Assembly: GCA_023301795.1 (NCBI GenBank)
Contig: JALZVU010000208.1
Location: forward strand, 1-37,255
Source: Granulosicoccus sp.
Lineage (GTDB): Bacteria; Pseudomonadota; Gammaproteobacteria; Granulosicoccales; Granulosicoccaceae
Direction: 5' to 3'
Length of the DNA stretch: 37,255 nucleotides
This document shows, piece after piece, positions 1 to 8,845 of the stretch. How positions within the stretch are numbered: the stretch's first letter is position 1; the number at the start of each line of letters is the position of its first letter. The position numbers were made by a program, and so were the translations under genes. Below the pieces are notes generated by a model that did no database searches, was not told the origin of the DNA, and worked only from the letters and a program-made list of their open reading frames with translations.

Positions 1-599
1 GGACTTGGACTTGGCGGTGGCTCTTCGGGTTTGCTGCTGGATGTGAATCGAATGTCTACCAAACCACGCGCGTGTTGAGCTGTCAAAGTCTGGGCTGTGG
101 CTGCCCATTGTTCAGGATTAGTGTCGGAACTCCAGCCCTGCTGTAAGGAAAGTACTTCAATGCCGCCTTCAGTAAATGGCAGCGGTATCGACCACGACGC
201 TGCGCTGGATTGATCGTCGCCTGCTCTAACGAGAACCTGATAACGTTCGCCCGATGCAACACGCAAAGGTGAACTTAACGCCGACCAGCTGAAGCTGGTT
301 CCATTTCCAGACACTTGCGCTCTTGCTGCTATATCGCCATCTTCACTCAGAATAACCACTTCCTTATTGCCGTTGAAGTGACCGCCTAGTTGTTCAATCT
401 GGCCAGCTTCCTGGATTCTAAATCGATACCCGAAGACATGGTTTCCCTGTGCTAATCCTCCGTACACCGGGGCGTCTGTTTGCGCAAGACGTTGAGCGAG
501 GGGTGTGGTAGCACCATGCCCAGGCTGGTAAATGGTGATGCCTGAGATCACGAACAGTCCAAATAGCGTGACGAGACGGTGAAATATATAAGTGCGCAT
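1..599 (-). CDS. Secreted protein with DUF4082-like domain (3' end outside window)
   Basis: The minus strand is open from an ATG at 599 to the window edge, about 199 codons with no stop, so only the N-terminal part is seen. The first 29 residues form a signal peptide: basic start (MRTYIFHR), hydrophobic core (LFGLFVISGITIY). The next ~130 residues read like a small beta-sandwich: a GYRFRIQEAGQIEQLGGHF stretch, then VVILSEDGDIAARAQV and a SPLRVASGERYQVLVR segment. This resembles DUF4082-type domains found in secreted, carbohydrate-associated proteins. The visible C-terminal part turns proline- and serine-rich (KPEEPPPSPS), probably a linker to a further domain beyond the edge. The exact function cannot be told. 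It is divergently oriented to davA with ~285 bp between. Confidence 0.7.
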   Translation of the reverse strand, partial: MRTYIFHRLVTLFGLFVISGITIYQPGHGATTPLAQRLAQTDAPVYGGLAQGNHVFGYRFRIQEAGQIEQLGGHFNGNKEVVILSEDGDIAARAQVSGNGTSFSWSALSSPLRVASGERYQVLVRAGDDQSSAASWSIPLPFTEGGIEVLSLQQGWSSDTNPEQWAATAQTLTAQHARGLVDIRFTSSSKPEEPPPSPS

Positions 600-884
600 G
601 CAGTCGCGTTTAGTCAAGTGTATCTCTACACAATAGCTTGTCAGCAATACCTGGCGAGCAGCAATCGGTTATTATTGCAGTTCAGTAATGTAACTATAGC
701 CTTCATCTCAGTCATATATGCCGGTGGCTATCAGATTCATAACATAGTGGCAGACGCCAACTGTTCTCGCATATAAAGCAGTAAGCTGGTCGAACGAGCT
801 AGCAGATTTTGAAGTGTCGGTATTGTAAATATACCCACGATAATTTCTTTACAAAAAACATAGCAACGACGTAAATGAGGAGAA

Positions 885-1715
885 ATGGTGTCGGAATCAA
901 ACAGCGTTAAATCAATGAATCGATCTAGCCTGCGAGTAGCTATAGGGCAACATGCGCCTACACCTGGCGACATTGATCGAAGTCTGCTGAGATTCGAAAC
1001 GCTGGCTACACAGGCTTGTGTGAGCGCTGATCTGTTAGTGCTACCCGAAGCTAGCCTCACCGGCTACAACGTGCCACTGGAAATCGCCCAATCGGTCGCT
1101 GTGCTACGTGATTGCAAAACAACTGAGACTATTCAAGGTATCTGCCAACGCTCTAATATTGCTATTGCGTATGGGTACATTGAACGCGATGGAGATTCTT
1201 TGTTTAACTCTGTGAATGTGATTGATTCATCGGGCACTAGTGTTGCGCATTATCGTAAATGCCATCTATGGGGGGAGCTTGATCGACGACTGTTTATGGC
1301 TGGTAACAGTTTATCACCTGTATTCACTCTCTCGGGATGGGAAGTAGGTTTACTCATTTGTTACGACATTGAGTTTCCAGAATCAGTTCGCCATCTGACA
1401 TTGCAGGGAGCCGAACTAATAGTTGCTCCCACGGCTCTGATGAAGCCTTGGACGTTTGTTGCTGAGCACATGAGCCGTGTGAGAGCTGCTGAGAATCAAG
1501 TGTATTTTGCATATGCCAATTATTGTGGTACTGAGCGTGATATCGACTATGTTGGGCTTAGTTGTATTGTTGGTCCGGATGGCGATGACGTTGCACGCGC
1601 CGGATCAACCCCGACGCTCATTCAAGCAACGCTCACCAAACAAATGATTGGTGATATCAGGGAGCAAGTTCCCTACCTTCGTGATCGACGTCCAGAGCTA
1701 TTTTCGATAAACTAA
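885..1715 (+). CDS. davA: 5-aminovaleramidase (nitrilase-superfamily amidohydrolase)
   Basis: Hydrolyses 5-aminopentanamide to 5-aminovalerate and ammonia, step two of the aminovalerate route of lysine catabolism, in the cytoplasm. The 276-residue protein is one carbon-nitrogen hydrolase domain with the full Glu-Lys-Cys triad: E55 in LVLPEASLTGYN, K125 in HYRKCHLWGELDR and C159 in GLLICYDIEFPE. The FGELDR/WGELDR and YANYCG stretches match what I recall of Pseudomonas DavA, and length is normal (~265). The next gene is davB, overlapping by one base (TAATG), so the two are almost certainly translationally coupled. A GAGGAG motif lies only 2 nt before the ATG at 885; GTG 888 or ATG 933 are alternative starts. 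The substrate assignment rests mainly on the davB partner. Confidence 0.88.
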   Translation: MVSESNSVKSMNRSSLRVAIGQHAPTPGDIDRSLLRFETLATQACVSADLLVLPEASLTGYNVPLEIAQSVAVLRDCKTTETIQGICQRSNIAIAYGYIERDGDSLFNSVNVIDSSGTSVAHYRKCHLWGELDRRLFMAGNSLSPVFTLSGWEVGLLICYDIEFPESVRHLTLQGAELIVAPTALMKPWTFVAEHMSRVRAAENQVYFAYANYCGTERDIDYVGLSCIVGPDGDDVARAGSTPTLIQATLTKQMIGDIREQVPYLRDRRPELFSIN

Positions 1716-3370
1716 TGTCAGCCTCTAACCCTATAAGCGTATTTGGTCCTGATTTTCCATTTGCCTACGATAGTTGGATAACGCACAATTCTGGATTAGG
1801 TGCTTTGCCAAGCACAAGACACGGTCAGGAAGTGGGGGTTGTCGGTGCCGGCATGTCTGGAATGGTTGCATCATTTGAATTGATGAAGTTGGGCCTGAAG
1901 CCCATTGTTTTCGAACAGGGGCGAATGGGTGGAAGGCTTCGATCGCAAGCGTTTGTTAATGCCCCCGATGTTATTGCTGAATTAGGTGGTATGCGCTTTC
2001 CTGAATCTGCAACAGCATTTAATTATTACGTTGATCTGCTAAAGCTTGACACTCGTCCATTTCCTAATCCGTTGACTGAGGCTGCTGGCACTACGGTCGT
2101 TGATTTGTCGGGTACTCCACTCTTTGCGCGATCAATACAAGATCTGCCTCCCTTGTTTCGAGAGGTGGCGGACGCATGGGAAGAGGCGCTTAATACCGAG
2201 GCGCACTTTCAGGAACTGCAGAAGGCCATTCGAGAGCGAGACGCCATCGAAATCAAAACTCGATGGGATAAACTTGTTCATGAATGGGACGATCGCACGT
2301 TTTACGATTTTATAGCGACTTCGCAAGCATTCAGCCGACTCTCGTTTCGACATCGTGAGGTTTTTGGGCAAGTCGGATTCGGAACTGGAGGCTGGGATTC
2401 CGACTTTCGTAATACGATGTTAGAAATTCTCAGAGTGGTGCTAACTGAATGCGATAGCAATCAGCACTATATCGTCGGCGGTGCCGAACAAATTCCGCGC
2501 GGTTTGTGGGAAGCCACACCTGAATGCGCACATTGGCCTGAAGGCACATCGTTACGCTCGCTCAACAAGGGTGCAACCAGACCAGGTGCTACCAAAATCA
2601 ACCGTATTGACGGCACAACTCTGCGAGTAACAGATCAATACGATAACGAATACGATTTTCCTGCGGTGTTGGCTACCTGCCAGAGTTGGTTGCTAACTAC
2701 CAGCATAGAAACTGATGAATCGCTGTTTTCCCAAGATCACTGGATGGCTCTGGATAGAACCAGCTATATGCAATCATCCAAGACGTTCGTGATGGTGGAT
2801 CGACCATTCTGGAAAGATATTGACCCTGACACAGGGCAACCATGCATGAGCGTGACACTTACGGATCGTCTAACCAGAGGAACGTACCTGTTCGATAATG
2901 GTGACGATCTTCCTGCCGTAATTTGTCTGACCTATACCTGGATGGCTGATGCCCTGAAGATGCTGCCATTGCCCGCTGACAAAAGAGCCAAGCTAGCGCT
3001 GGATGCTTTACACAAAATCTATCCGAATCTGGATATTCGGGGTCATATTATCGGGCATCCGATTACAATTTCCTGGGAAGCCGATCCAAATTTTCTAGGT
3101 GCGTTCAAAGGCGCGCTGCCCGGGCACTACCGCTATAACAGGCGTATGTTTACACATTTTATGCAGGAACAGTTTGTAACTGAGCAGCAGGGTATTTTCA
3201 TTGCTGGTGATGACGTATCCTGGACACCGGGGTGGGCCGAAGGTGCTGTGCAGACAGCACTCAATGCAGTTTGGGGCATTGTACATCACTTGGGTGGTCA
3301 CACCGTCCCGGATAATCCAGGGCCGGGTGACTGCTTTGATGATATAGCGCCTGTGAATCTGGATTCTTGA
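1715..3370 (+). CDS. davB: L-lysine 2-monooxygenase (FAD amine-oxidase family)
   Basis: Oxidatively decarboxylates L-lysine with O2 to 5-aminopentanamide, CO2 and water; first step of the aminovalerate pathway. The 551 residues match Pseudomonas lysine monooxygenase over the whole length: IFGPDFPFAYDSW-like start, dinucleotide-binding VGAGMSGMVASFE at 43-55, GGRLRSQAF, AELGGMRFPES, the FGTGGWDSDFRN block and the FAD-capping IAGDDVSWTPGWAEGAVQT near the C-terminus. D230 and C246 line up, by my alignment from memory, with the Asp238 and Cys254 reported as functionally important in a Pseudomonas L-lysine oxidase/monooxygenase. Related IaaM (tryptophan 2-monooxygenase) is less likely because similarity to DavB is much closer. 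The genes for the next steps (davT, davD) are not in this window. Confidence 0.93.
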   Translation: MSASNPISVFGPDFPFAYDSWITHNSGLGALPSTRHGQEVGVVGAGMSGMVASFELMKLGLKPIVFEQGRMGGRLRSQAFVNAPDVIAELGGMRFPESATAFNYYVDLLKLDTRPFPNPLTEAAGTTVVDLSGTPLFARSIQDLPPLFREVADAWEEALNTEAHFQELQKAIRERDAIEIKTRWDKLVHEWDDRTFYDFIATSQAFSRLSFRHREVFGQVGFGTGGWDSDFRNTMLEILRVVLTECDSNQHYIVGGAEQIPRGLWEATPECAHWPEGTSLRSLNKGATRPGATKINRIDGTTLRVTDQYDNEYDFPAVLATCQSWLLTTSIETDESLFSQDHWMALDRTSYMQSSKTFVMVDRPFWKDIDPDTGQPCMSVTLTDRLTRGTYLFDNGDDLPAVICLTYTWMADALKMLPLPADKRAKLALDALHKIYPNLDIRGHIIGHPITISWEADPNFLGAFKGALPGHYRYNRRMFTHFMQEQFVTEQQGIFIAGDDVSWTPGWAEGAVQTALNAVWGIVHHLGGHTVPDNPGPGDCFDDIAPVNLDS

Positions 3371-3434
3371 ATCACGCTCATCTGGTGATACACCATCGTT
3401 GAATCAATCGAATTGGCAAGGTTTTGCTACCACA

Positions 3435-4643
3435 TCAACGTACAGAGCTTTTTTGAGCGTCCACTGCTTGCGTTTGCCAAGTTTCGAGCTGTTCGATAAC
3501 ACCTTTGTTTTCCAGATAGTCTCTATTGAGCTTGGTATGAATACGCATATCATCAGTACTATCGACACTCCAGTGCGCTAGATAATTGCTGACATGAACG
3601 ATTCCCACAGCATCGAATTGTTTCGAGAATACGCACGCTGGATTATCGTGAAAGGTTACTGCTTCAACAATGGGTGTTGGTAGGCCCCAGATGTTCAGAA
3701 AGCACCCGCCCAGCTCGGCATGGGTGCACCCTAGAATGTCCCGTTCGCTTTCCTGATTGACCCATGAATTTTCATGCCCATTCGTGTCGCCAACAAGGGC
3801 AGGTATAAGTTCAGGTTTCTCCAGTGCAATGATGATTTTCCCTACGTCATGAAGCAGTCCGGCAGTAAATGCGGTAGCGGACTGTTCGTTGTCTGGAACA
3901 AGCTCTCGAGCTATGGTTGAAGTCAGAACACAATGTCGTTGCAGCAGAGCAGGATCAAATCCTAATAGTTTTGGTAAGCCCTTGGTCATTTCAAACATTT
4001 GATTTGCCAATACCAGGGATCGCAGTGTGTCGGCACCAAGATAGCTCACTGCCTCGCTTGCTGAATCAATCGATCTCTGCCGTCGGAAGAACGAAGAGTT
4101 CACCAGTTGTAGTACCTTGGCGGTTAGAGCGACATCCTTTTCAACTATATTCGTTATTTCCTTTACAGAACTATTGTTCGTATCGAGAAGCTCAAGAAGG
4201 TCGTTGTGGCTGCTTGAAGTTCCCGGTAGACGTCCAGCTTTTCCGGCAAGTTCTTTGACGACGGCGTTGTCAAATGCCTCGATTAATCCACAGTCTCTGG
4301 AAATCGCTTCGTCCAGATCTTCCATCGAGCATGGTTTTCGCAGATAACGTTGAGCCAGTCTTGTCAACTTGATGGTGCTTTTATCATCGGTGTAGCCAGT
4401 CAACGCGATACGGGTTGCCGTAGGGTGGTTATCTTTGGCGTGCTCTAGTACTTCAAGTCCGTCTACACCAGGCATTCTTATGTCTGAGACGACCACGTCG
4501 TAGTCAGCCTGATTCATGGCACTGATGGCATCTTCGCCGCCACAGATGAATTTCATGTCCCAGCAATGTGTGAATCCATGCAGTAAATCTTCTAGTCCCG
4601 CCAGAACTGCAGGTTCGTCATCTACAAACAGTATTTTCTTCAT
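3435..4643 (-). CDS. Response regulator with C-terminal HDOD domain
   Basis: A 402-residue cytoplasmic two-domain protein. Residues 1-118 are a receiver domain with acidic pocket DDE at 8-10, phospho-acceptor D54 in VVVSDIRMPG, T82 in LTGYTD and K103 in LRKP. Residues ~130-340 form an HDOD (HD-related output) domain with the LLNSSFF-like VLQLVNSSFFRR stretch and an LLHDVGKI motif around 265. The remaining ~60 residues are a variable tail. HDOD regulators act by protein-protein or signalling contacts, not DNA binding. The start overlaps the kinase stop (ATGA), so phosphorylation by the adjacent kinase is very likely. Unlike RpfG-type proteins there is no HD-GYP signature, so c-di-GMP hydrolysis is not supported. 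The gene converges with davB, leaving 64 bp. Confidence 0.88.
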   Translation of the reverse strand: MKKILFVDDEPAVLAGLEDLLHGFTHCWDMKFICGGEDAISAMNQADYDVVVSDIRMPGVDGLEVLEHAKDNHPTATRIALTGYTDDKSTIKLTRLAQRYLRKPCSMEDLDEAISRDCGLIEAFDNAVVKELAGKAGRLPGTSSSHNDLLELLDTNNSSVKEITNIVEKDVALTAKVLQLVNSSFFRRQRSIDSASEAVSYLGADTLRSLVLANQMFEMTKGLPKLLGFDPALLQRHCVLTSTIARELVPDNEQSATAFTAGLLHDVGKIIIALEKPELIPALVGDTNGHENSWVNQESERDILGCTHAELGGCFLNIWGLPTPIVEAVTFHDNPACVFSKQFDAVGIVHVSNYLAHWSVDSTDDMRIHTKLNRDYLENKGVIEQLETWQTQAVDAQKSSVR

Positions 4644-6109
4644 GCTGCCAAATCCTCACTGGTTATGTGGGCTGTCGTATTGCTGATCACTTTGGCACCT
4701 GACACGGGAAGTTTGATTTCAAAAGTTGTACCTTTTCCAGGTTCGGTGATAAAGCTCAGACGTCCTGCATGTTTGTTGACAATAATATTATGTGATATGG
4801 CTAACCCTTGCCCGGTGCCTCTTCCCACTTCCTTAGTGGTGAAAAATGGATCAAATACCCGATGTTGAATATCTTGTGGTATCCCAGCTCCATTGTCTGA
4901 GACGCTAATGACAACCTCAGTGTCTTGCTCAATCAGAGTTTTAATTGTAATTATTCCGTCTTTTTCAGCGTGATCTGAGATTGCGTGCGCCGCATTGATA
5001 ATAAGGTTCAAAAATACCTGATTAAGATCCCCTCGATAGCAATGTACCAGTGGCAATTGATCGAAATCCGTTACAATTTTTGCCACATATTTGTACTCAC
5101 TTTTAGCGACCGTCAGGGTTGTCTCTAGTGCTTTGTTGATGTCCGTACCTGTTTTTTCAGCGCTATCGGGATAGGAAAACTCATTCATAGCTCGAACAAT
5201 ATTGGTAACTCTGTCAATGCCGTCCAGTGCACGATCAATAGCTTTTGGTGCTCTGTTTTTGATATGAGCAAGATCAATGTCGTATACGATTTTCTCAAGC
5301 TCTGCGCGTGTCGTTGCTGAATTCAGGTCTTCCTGACTCAGATAGTCTTCAACGTGCAGACTTAAGGTTTGTAATTCTGAAAGTGTATTTTTCAAATATT
5401 GCAAGCTGTTACCGATGTACTGTATAGGGGTGTTGATCTCGTGTGCGATACCGGCGGCAAGCTGGCCTACGGCCTCAAGTTTATTAGCATGGCGATGTTC
5501 GACTTCCATGCGTGCTCGTTCACTAATTTCGTATTCAAGTTTTTGGTTTGCTTCTCTGAGTTTTTCAGCATTATGCTCAAGAGCCCGAGTGCGTCTGATT
5601 ACTCGTTGTTCCAGTTCTCGGTTGAGAGTGCGAAGCTCGTCAGACAGTCGCTCACTGTCCGCCAGAGATGCTCTCTGTGCTTGAACCAGATTTAGGAAGT
5701 CGGGCATGGAGCTGTGCAAGGGGAAGTTGTTGAGCGTCAACCCCAACTGATCAAGAGCGTTTAGCTCTGTAACCCAGGGAGCCACCAGAAAGTAACACTG
5801 GCAGCGAACAGTGGACGCCACTAATTGCCCGCGAAGGAGGAGCTTGGGGTTAGCCAGCGACCTGACAAGAATGGGGGTGTCCTTGTGCAGTTTTAGTTCG
5901 TCTATGCTGACAATGTCAGCGGGGTGGTGAATTATGAAATGATCGGGCAGACGTTCCGTACCGTCCGCTTTAATATCCAATACGCGACGTAACGTAGCAC
6001 CGCAATTCACTATCATTCCATGATCATCGATGACAAAATGAAATGGAAATGCTTGCATAGCTATCGATTTGCATTCCGAATTTTCAGATAATGCAGATTT
6101 TGGGATCAT
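4640..6109 (-). CDS. Sensor histidine kinase with N-terminal HNOBA-like (PAS-fold) domain
   Basis: A 489-residue soluble kinase; no transmembrane segment is visible. Residues ~17-130 (AFPFHFVIDDHGMIVNCGATL, then LRRVL and IHHPADI) look like the HNOBA domain that usually partners H-NOX nitric-oxide/heme sensors. A coiled coil (140-210, RELEQRVIRRTRALE) leads to HisKA with phospho-acceptor H223 in GIAHEINTPIQYIGNSL, then a complete HATPase_c: N box NLIINAAHAI, G1 DNGAGIP, F box FDPFFTTK, G2 GRGTGQGLA. The product probably phosphorylates the overlapping HDOD regulator. No H-NOX gene lies in the window, so NO sensing is only a possibility; a partner elsewhere or direct ligand binding are alternatives. 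No strong ribosome site precedes the ATG at 6109; M18 is another possible start. Confidence 0.87.
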   Translation of the reverse strand: MIPKSALSENSECKSIAMQAFPFHFVIDDHGMIVNCGATLRRVLDIKADGTERLPDHFIIHHPADIVSIDELKLHKDTPILVRSLANPKLLLRGQLVASTVRCQCYFLVAPWVTELNALDQLGLTLNNFPLHSSMPDFLNLVQAQRASLADSERLSDELRTLNRELEQRVIRRTRALEHNAEKLREANQKLEYEISERARMEVEHRHANKLEAVGQLAAGIAHEINTPIQYIGNSLQYLKNTLSELQTLSLHVEDYLSQEDLNSATTRAELEKIVYDIDLAHIKNRAPKAIDRALDGIDRVTNIVRAMNEFSYPDSAEKTGTDINKALETTLTVAKSEYKYVAKIVTDFDQLPLVHCYRGDLNQVFLNLIINAAHAISDHAEKDGIITIKTLIEQDTEVVISVSDNGAGIPQDIQHRVFDPFFTTKEVGRGTGQGLAISHNIIVNKHAGRLSFITEPGKGTTFEIKLPVSGAKVISNTTAHITSEDLAA

Positions 6110-6602
6110 GCTGCCAGAAAACCTGCATGAGTCACGCTGAAAAATATCAATGTGTGGCTTAGTTTCATTGGTGGAAAAAATTCACGCATAGAAGATTTTC
6201 TTATCAAGGGGTGTTGCAACCGTACAGAGTGCTTGCGGCAGTTTGCTTACCTAAGTTAACCTGTTGCGCACACACTGGGCGTGAAAATGCCGTATCAGGA
6301 GATTTTCCTGTTGCAAATGTGCAGTGAGTCAACCTTAAAATCTGCACAAAATCCTTGAGGCAACGCCGTGTCCTGTTTTGGCGTTACGAGTAATGTCAGC
6401 TGTTATTCCAATCAATATTAAAATTGACTTGAAACTTCACGACCAATTGTTCATCCTTGAGAGAATTCACGTCGGCTGCGATCTATCAATAATATAACTA
6501 CGGAAAAGCAGCCAATATTTACTTGATTTGGGCGTCCACTAGTAATGGTCCGAGCGAACCGACAGGCTTCTAATCAGTATCAACCCTGTTGATCAACTAA
6601 CT
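6110..6602. other. Divergent intergenic region, kinase / MFS
   Basis: About 490 bp with no convincing gene. It must hold the promoters of the two-component pair (minus) and the MFS gene (plus). A TTGACT hexamer lies near 6426 but no good -10 follows at the right distance, so I call no promoter. Confidence 0.6.
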
Positions 6603-8054
6603 ATGACATTGCCTTCTAAAGATCCAGTTCCAGTTCCAGTTGCATGGCGAGAAATCGTCAGTACTGAGCATCGCGGTAAGCTTGTGCTGATTTGTGCCGG
6701 TGTCTGGTTACATGCAGCCGATGCGTTGGTTGTTGCCACGATGATGCCGTCAATAGTCGCGGATATCGGTGGTACTCATCTGATTCACTGGTCGGTTGCA
6801 CTCTACGAAATTGGATCGATAGTCGTCGCCGCTGCTGGCGGACTTCTCGCTGTTCGATTTGGCATTCATTTCCCTATGTCAGTTGCAGCCATGGTTTTTG
6901 CCATGGGTTGCATACTCAGTGCTTCAGCATCTGAGATGTGGGTGCTCTTGGTGGGACGACTTATCCAGGGCATGGGAGGAGGAGGTCTGTTTGCGCTGTC
7001 ATTTGTTGCAGTGAATCGTCTGTTTCCCAGACGACTTATGGCTCGTGTACTGGGTGGTGTGTCCACGCTGTGGGCTACCTCAGCCTTGTTGGGACCACTG
7101 ATCGGTGGTTTGTTTGTTGAGTTTTTTAATTGGCGAATTGGTTTTGCGTTCTTTGCGGCTCAAGCTTCTTGCATGGCTTTCTTGATGTTTAGTTACAACA
7201 CTAAACAGTCCATGTGGCCTGCACAAGCTGCAACTGAGAGTTTTCCAGTAGTACGACTTGCGTGGTTGTGCGCTGGCATTTCTTTTATTGCTTATGGCGG
7301 GCAAGATGTATCGTCACCGCGCACCTTGATTTTGTGCATTTTGGGGCTGGTGTGTCTTGCGATCTTTATGCACCGTGACAGAATGAGTAAGGACTCAAGA
7401 TTACTGCCTCAGAGATCTTTGAGTTTTTTCGATCCAGTCGGCTCAGCCATGATTCTCGTATTATGTTTTGCCGCCGCAACAATTGCGCTCACTTTGTATG
7501 GTCCATTGCTTATTACGCGACTATACGCAGTGTCTGAGCTTACGGTCGGCGTTATATTGGCCGCAGAAGCTGTTACCTGGAATCTGGTTGCCATCGTGGT
7601 ATCAGGGCAACCAGAGCGGAATGATCGCACCTTAATCTTTGCCGGCGTTGCAACAGTGACGCTCAGTATAGTCGGATTTGTGTACTGTATTGTGACGGGT
7701 CCGTTGTGGCTTATTGCTAGTTGCGCAATATTACAGGGTGCCGGATTTGGGTTGTCGTGGACGTTTATTCTTCGCAGGGCTAGTCTTCTTGCGCCTGAAT
7801 CTGAAAACTCACGTGTTGCTGGTGCTATTCCAACATTGCAGCGAGTTGGCTATGCATTAGGAGCGTCCTACCTTGCCATTGTGGCTAATAGTACTCACGG
7901 CGATGTGATAAATGATGGCACATCCGCTCAACTGGCAGAAATAGCTTACTGGATATTCATGTCCTGTCTGCCACTAGCCGCCATTGGCCTTGTGGCAATG
8001 GTTGTATTCTTACGCGGACCGATCAAGACGTCTATCGATACGGACTTGCATTAA
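6603..8054 (+). CDS. MFS transporter, drug:H+ antiporter-like
   Basis: A 483-residue polytopic inner-membrane protein. Hydrophobic segments begin at LVLICAGVWLHAADALVVATMMPSI (~30) and run through to the C-terminal PLAAIGLVAMVVFLRG. Two DHA-type signatures are clear: GRLIQGMGGGGLFALSFVAV with a following LFPRR, and antiporter motif C in STLWATSALLGPLIGGLF. Motif C points to export rather than uptake. Length and the spacing of segments suit 12 or 14 helices; I cannot decide between DHA1 and DHA2. The ATG at 6603 has no strong Shine-Dalgarno. It lies just upstream of, but is separated by ~390 bp and a sigma-54 promoter from, the dehydrogenase island, so it may not belong to it. Substrate unknown. 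Confidence 0.85.
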   Translation: MTLPSKDPVPVPVAWREIVSTEHRGKLVLICAGVWLHAADALVVATMMPSIVADIGGTHLIHWSVALYEIGSIVVAAAGGLLAVRFGIHFPMSVAAMVFAMGCILSASASEMWVLLVGRLIQGMGGGGLFALSFVAVNRLFPRRLMARVLGGVSTLWATSALLGPLIGGLFVEFFNWRIGFAFFAAQASCMAFLMFSYNTKQSMWPAQAATESFPVVRLAWLCAGISFIAYGGQDVSSPRTLILCILGLVCLAIFMHRDRMSKDSRLLPQRSLSFFDPVGSAMILVLCFAAATIALTLYGPLLITRLYAVSELTVGVILAAEAVTWNLVAIVVSGQPERNDRTLIFAGVATVTLSIVGFVYCIVTGPLWLIASCAILQGAGFGLSWTFILRRASLLAPESENSRVAGAIPTLQRVGYALGASYLAIVANSTHGDVINDGTSAQLAEIAYWIFMSCLPLAAIGLVAMVVFLRGPIKTSIDTDLH

Positions 8055-8201
8055 GGCTAATAGTGTTGGGAAGTTGAAAGTGTGACTCAAACTGATATCA
8101 GTTGCTATCTAGCTTGAAATATCCATGAAATCGCCTTATCAATCCCAGTGATAGAACTGCGCGCTCCATGAGTGTACTAGCATACGAATACAGCCGCAAT
8201 A

Positions 8202-8228
8202 TGTCTCAATTTGTCGCAAGATGTCGCA
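8202..8228. promoter_or_regulatory. Candidate enhancer-binding site: three TGTCNCA direct repeats
   Basis: TGTCTCA (8202), TGTCGCA (8212) and TGTCGCA (8222) are spaced exactly 10 bp apart, one helical turn, 130-155 bp upstream of the sigma-54 promoter at 8358. The same heptamer or its complement recurs upstream of the other two sigma-54 promoters of the island. Inference: binding site of the AcoR-like activator encoded at 20171-22192. Confidence 0.5.
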
Positions 8229-8357
8229 CGGTGATACACGACGACTAAAAAATTTCTGAAAAATAGTTTGTCATCTATAAGAAAATAACGAATCTAATTC
8301 GTGTGTTAACGTCTTTCACAAGAGTGTGTGACGCTGTTATCGAATAAGCCATGACGC

Positions 8358-8373
8358 TGGCCTCTACTTTGCA
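8358..8373 (+). promoter_or_regulatory. Sigma-54 (RpoN) promoter, -24/-12
   Basis: TGGCCTCTACTTTGCA keeps the invariant GG at -24 and GC at -12 with exactly 10 nt between, plus the TTGCA end of the consensus TGGCACG-N4-TTGCW. Transcription would start near 8384, giving a ~65-nt leader before the ATG at 8449. This argues against the alternative GTG start at 8389. Confidence 0.75.
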
Positions 8374-8448
8374 CCCTATGACTATGGAGTGCAGAAACAA
8401 TCAAATCGGTATCCTGCATTCGTTGTTGCCATTCTTTGGAGGATGTCC

Positions 8449-8811
8449 ATGAGACCAGTGTATTGGCTTCTAGAGGTTTCTATTGAACTTTCCTATTTTG
8501 ATGATTTTGAAAAGCTCATGATGGAGCTGGTTTTGGAAGCCGATAGAGAGGCGGGTACCATGGCCTGTGAGTGGAATTTCAATAGCGATGGAACGGTCTG
8601 CTACATCTATGAAAGGTTCACAAATGCTGATGCAGCCATGATCCACCTTGGCATGTTTGGAGAGCGATTCGCGGAACAATTCCTATCAGTTTGCCGCGTG
8701 AGTAATTTAACGATACTTGGCTATGCGAACGACGAGCTGGAGGATGTGCTCAAGGGGTTCAATCCGACTGTCTTGCACCAGCGAGCAGGTTTTGCCCGCT
8801 TTGTCGCATAG
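8449..8811 (+). CDS. ABM-family (antibiotic biosynthesis monooxygenase-like) small protein
   Basis: A 120-residue dimeric alpha/beta-barrel type protein. It shows the usual order of a beta strand (VYWLLEVSI), a helix (FDDFEKLMMELVLEADREAGT), a strand with the charged CEWNFNSDGTVCYIYERFTNADAAMIHL block and a second helix (MFGERFAEQFLSVC). Such proteins are often cofactor-free oxygenases, quinol monooxygenases or small-molecule isomerases; the reaction here is unknown. The start was chosen because GGAGG (8438-8442) sits 6 nt before ATG 8449; ATG 8443 overlaps that site, and GTG 8389 lies only a few bases after the predicted transcription start. First gene of a sigma-54 transcribed unit with the lipoate-ligase-like and CobT-like genes, 34 bp before the former. 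Confidence 0.75.
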   Translation: MRPVYWLLEVSIELSYFDDFEKLMMELVLEADREAGTMACEWNFNSDGTVCYIYERFTNADAAMIHLGMFGERFAEQFLSVCRVSNLTILGYANDELEDVLKGFNPTVLHQRAGFARFVA

Positions 8812-8845
8812 TGTTATACCCACTCAACGTTCTGGTTGTTGAACC

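Noticed and set aside
1715-3370. Reading davB as tryptophan 2-monooxygenase (IaaM)
   Set aside because: Matches to lysine 2-monooxygenase run the full length and the partner is a nitrilase-type amidase, not the amidase-signature IaaH.
5399-5695. Two plus-strand frames antisense to the kinase
   Set aside because: Shadows of the conserved HisKA/coiled-coil coding sequence.
8389-8448. Upstream GTG start that would lengthen the ABM protein by 20 residues
   Set aside because: It lies ~5 nt after the predicted sigma-54 transcription start, without a ribosome site, while GGAGG is well placed for ATG 8449.
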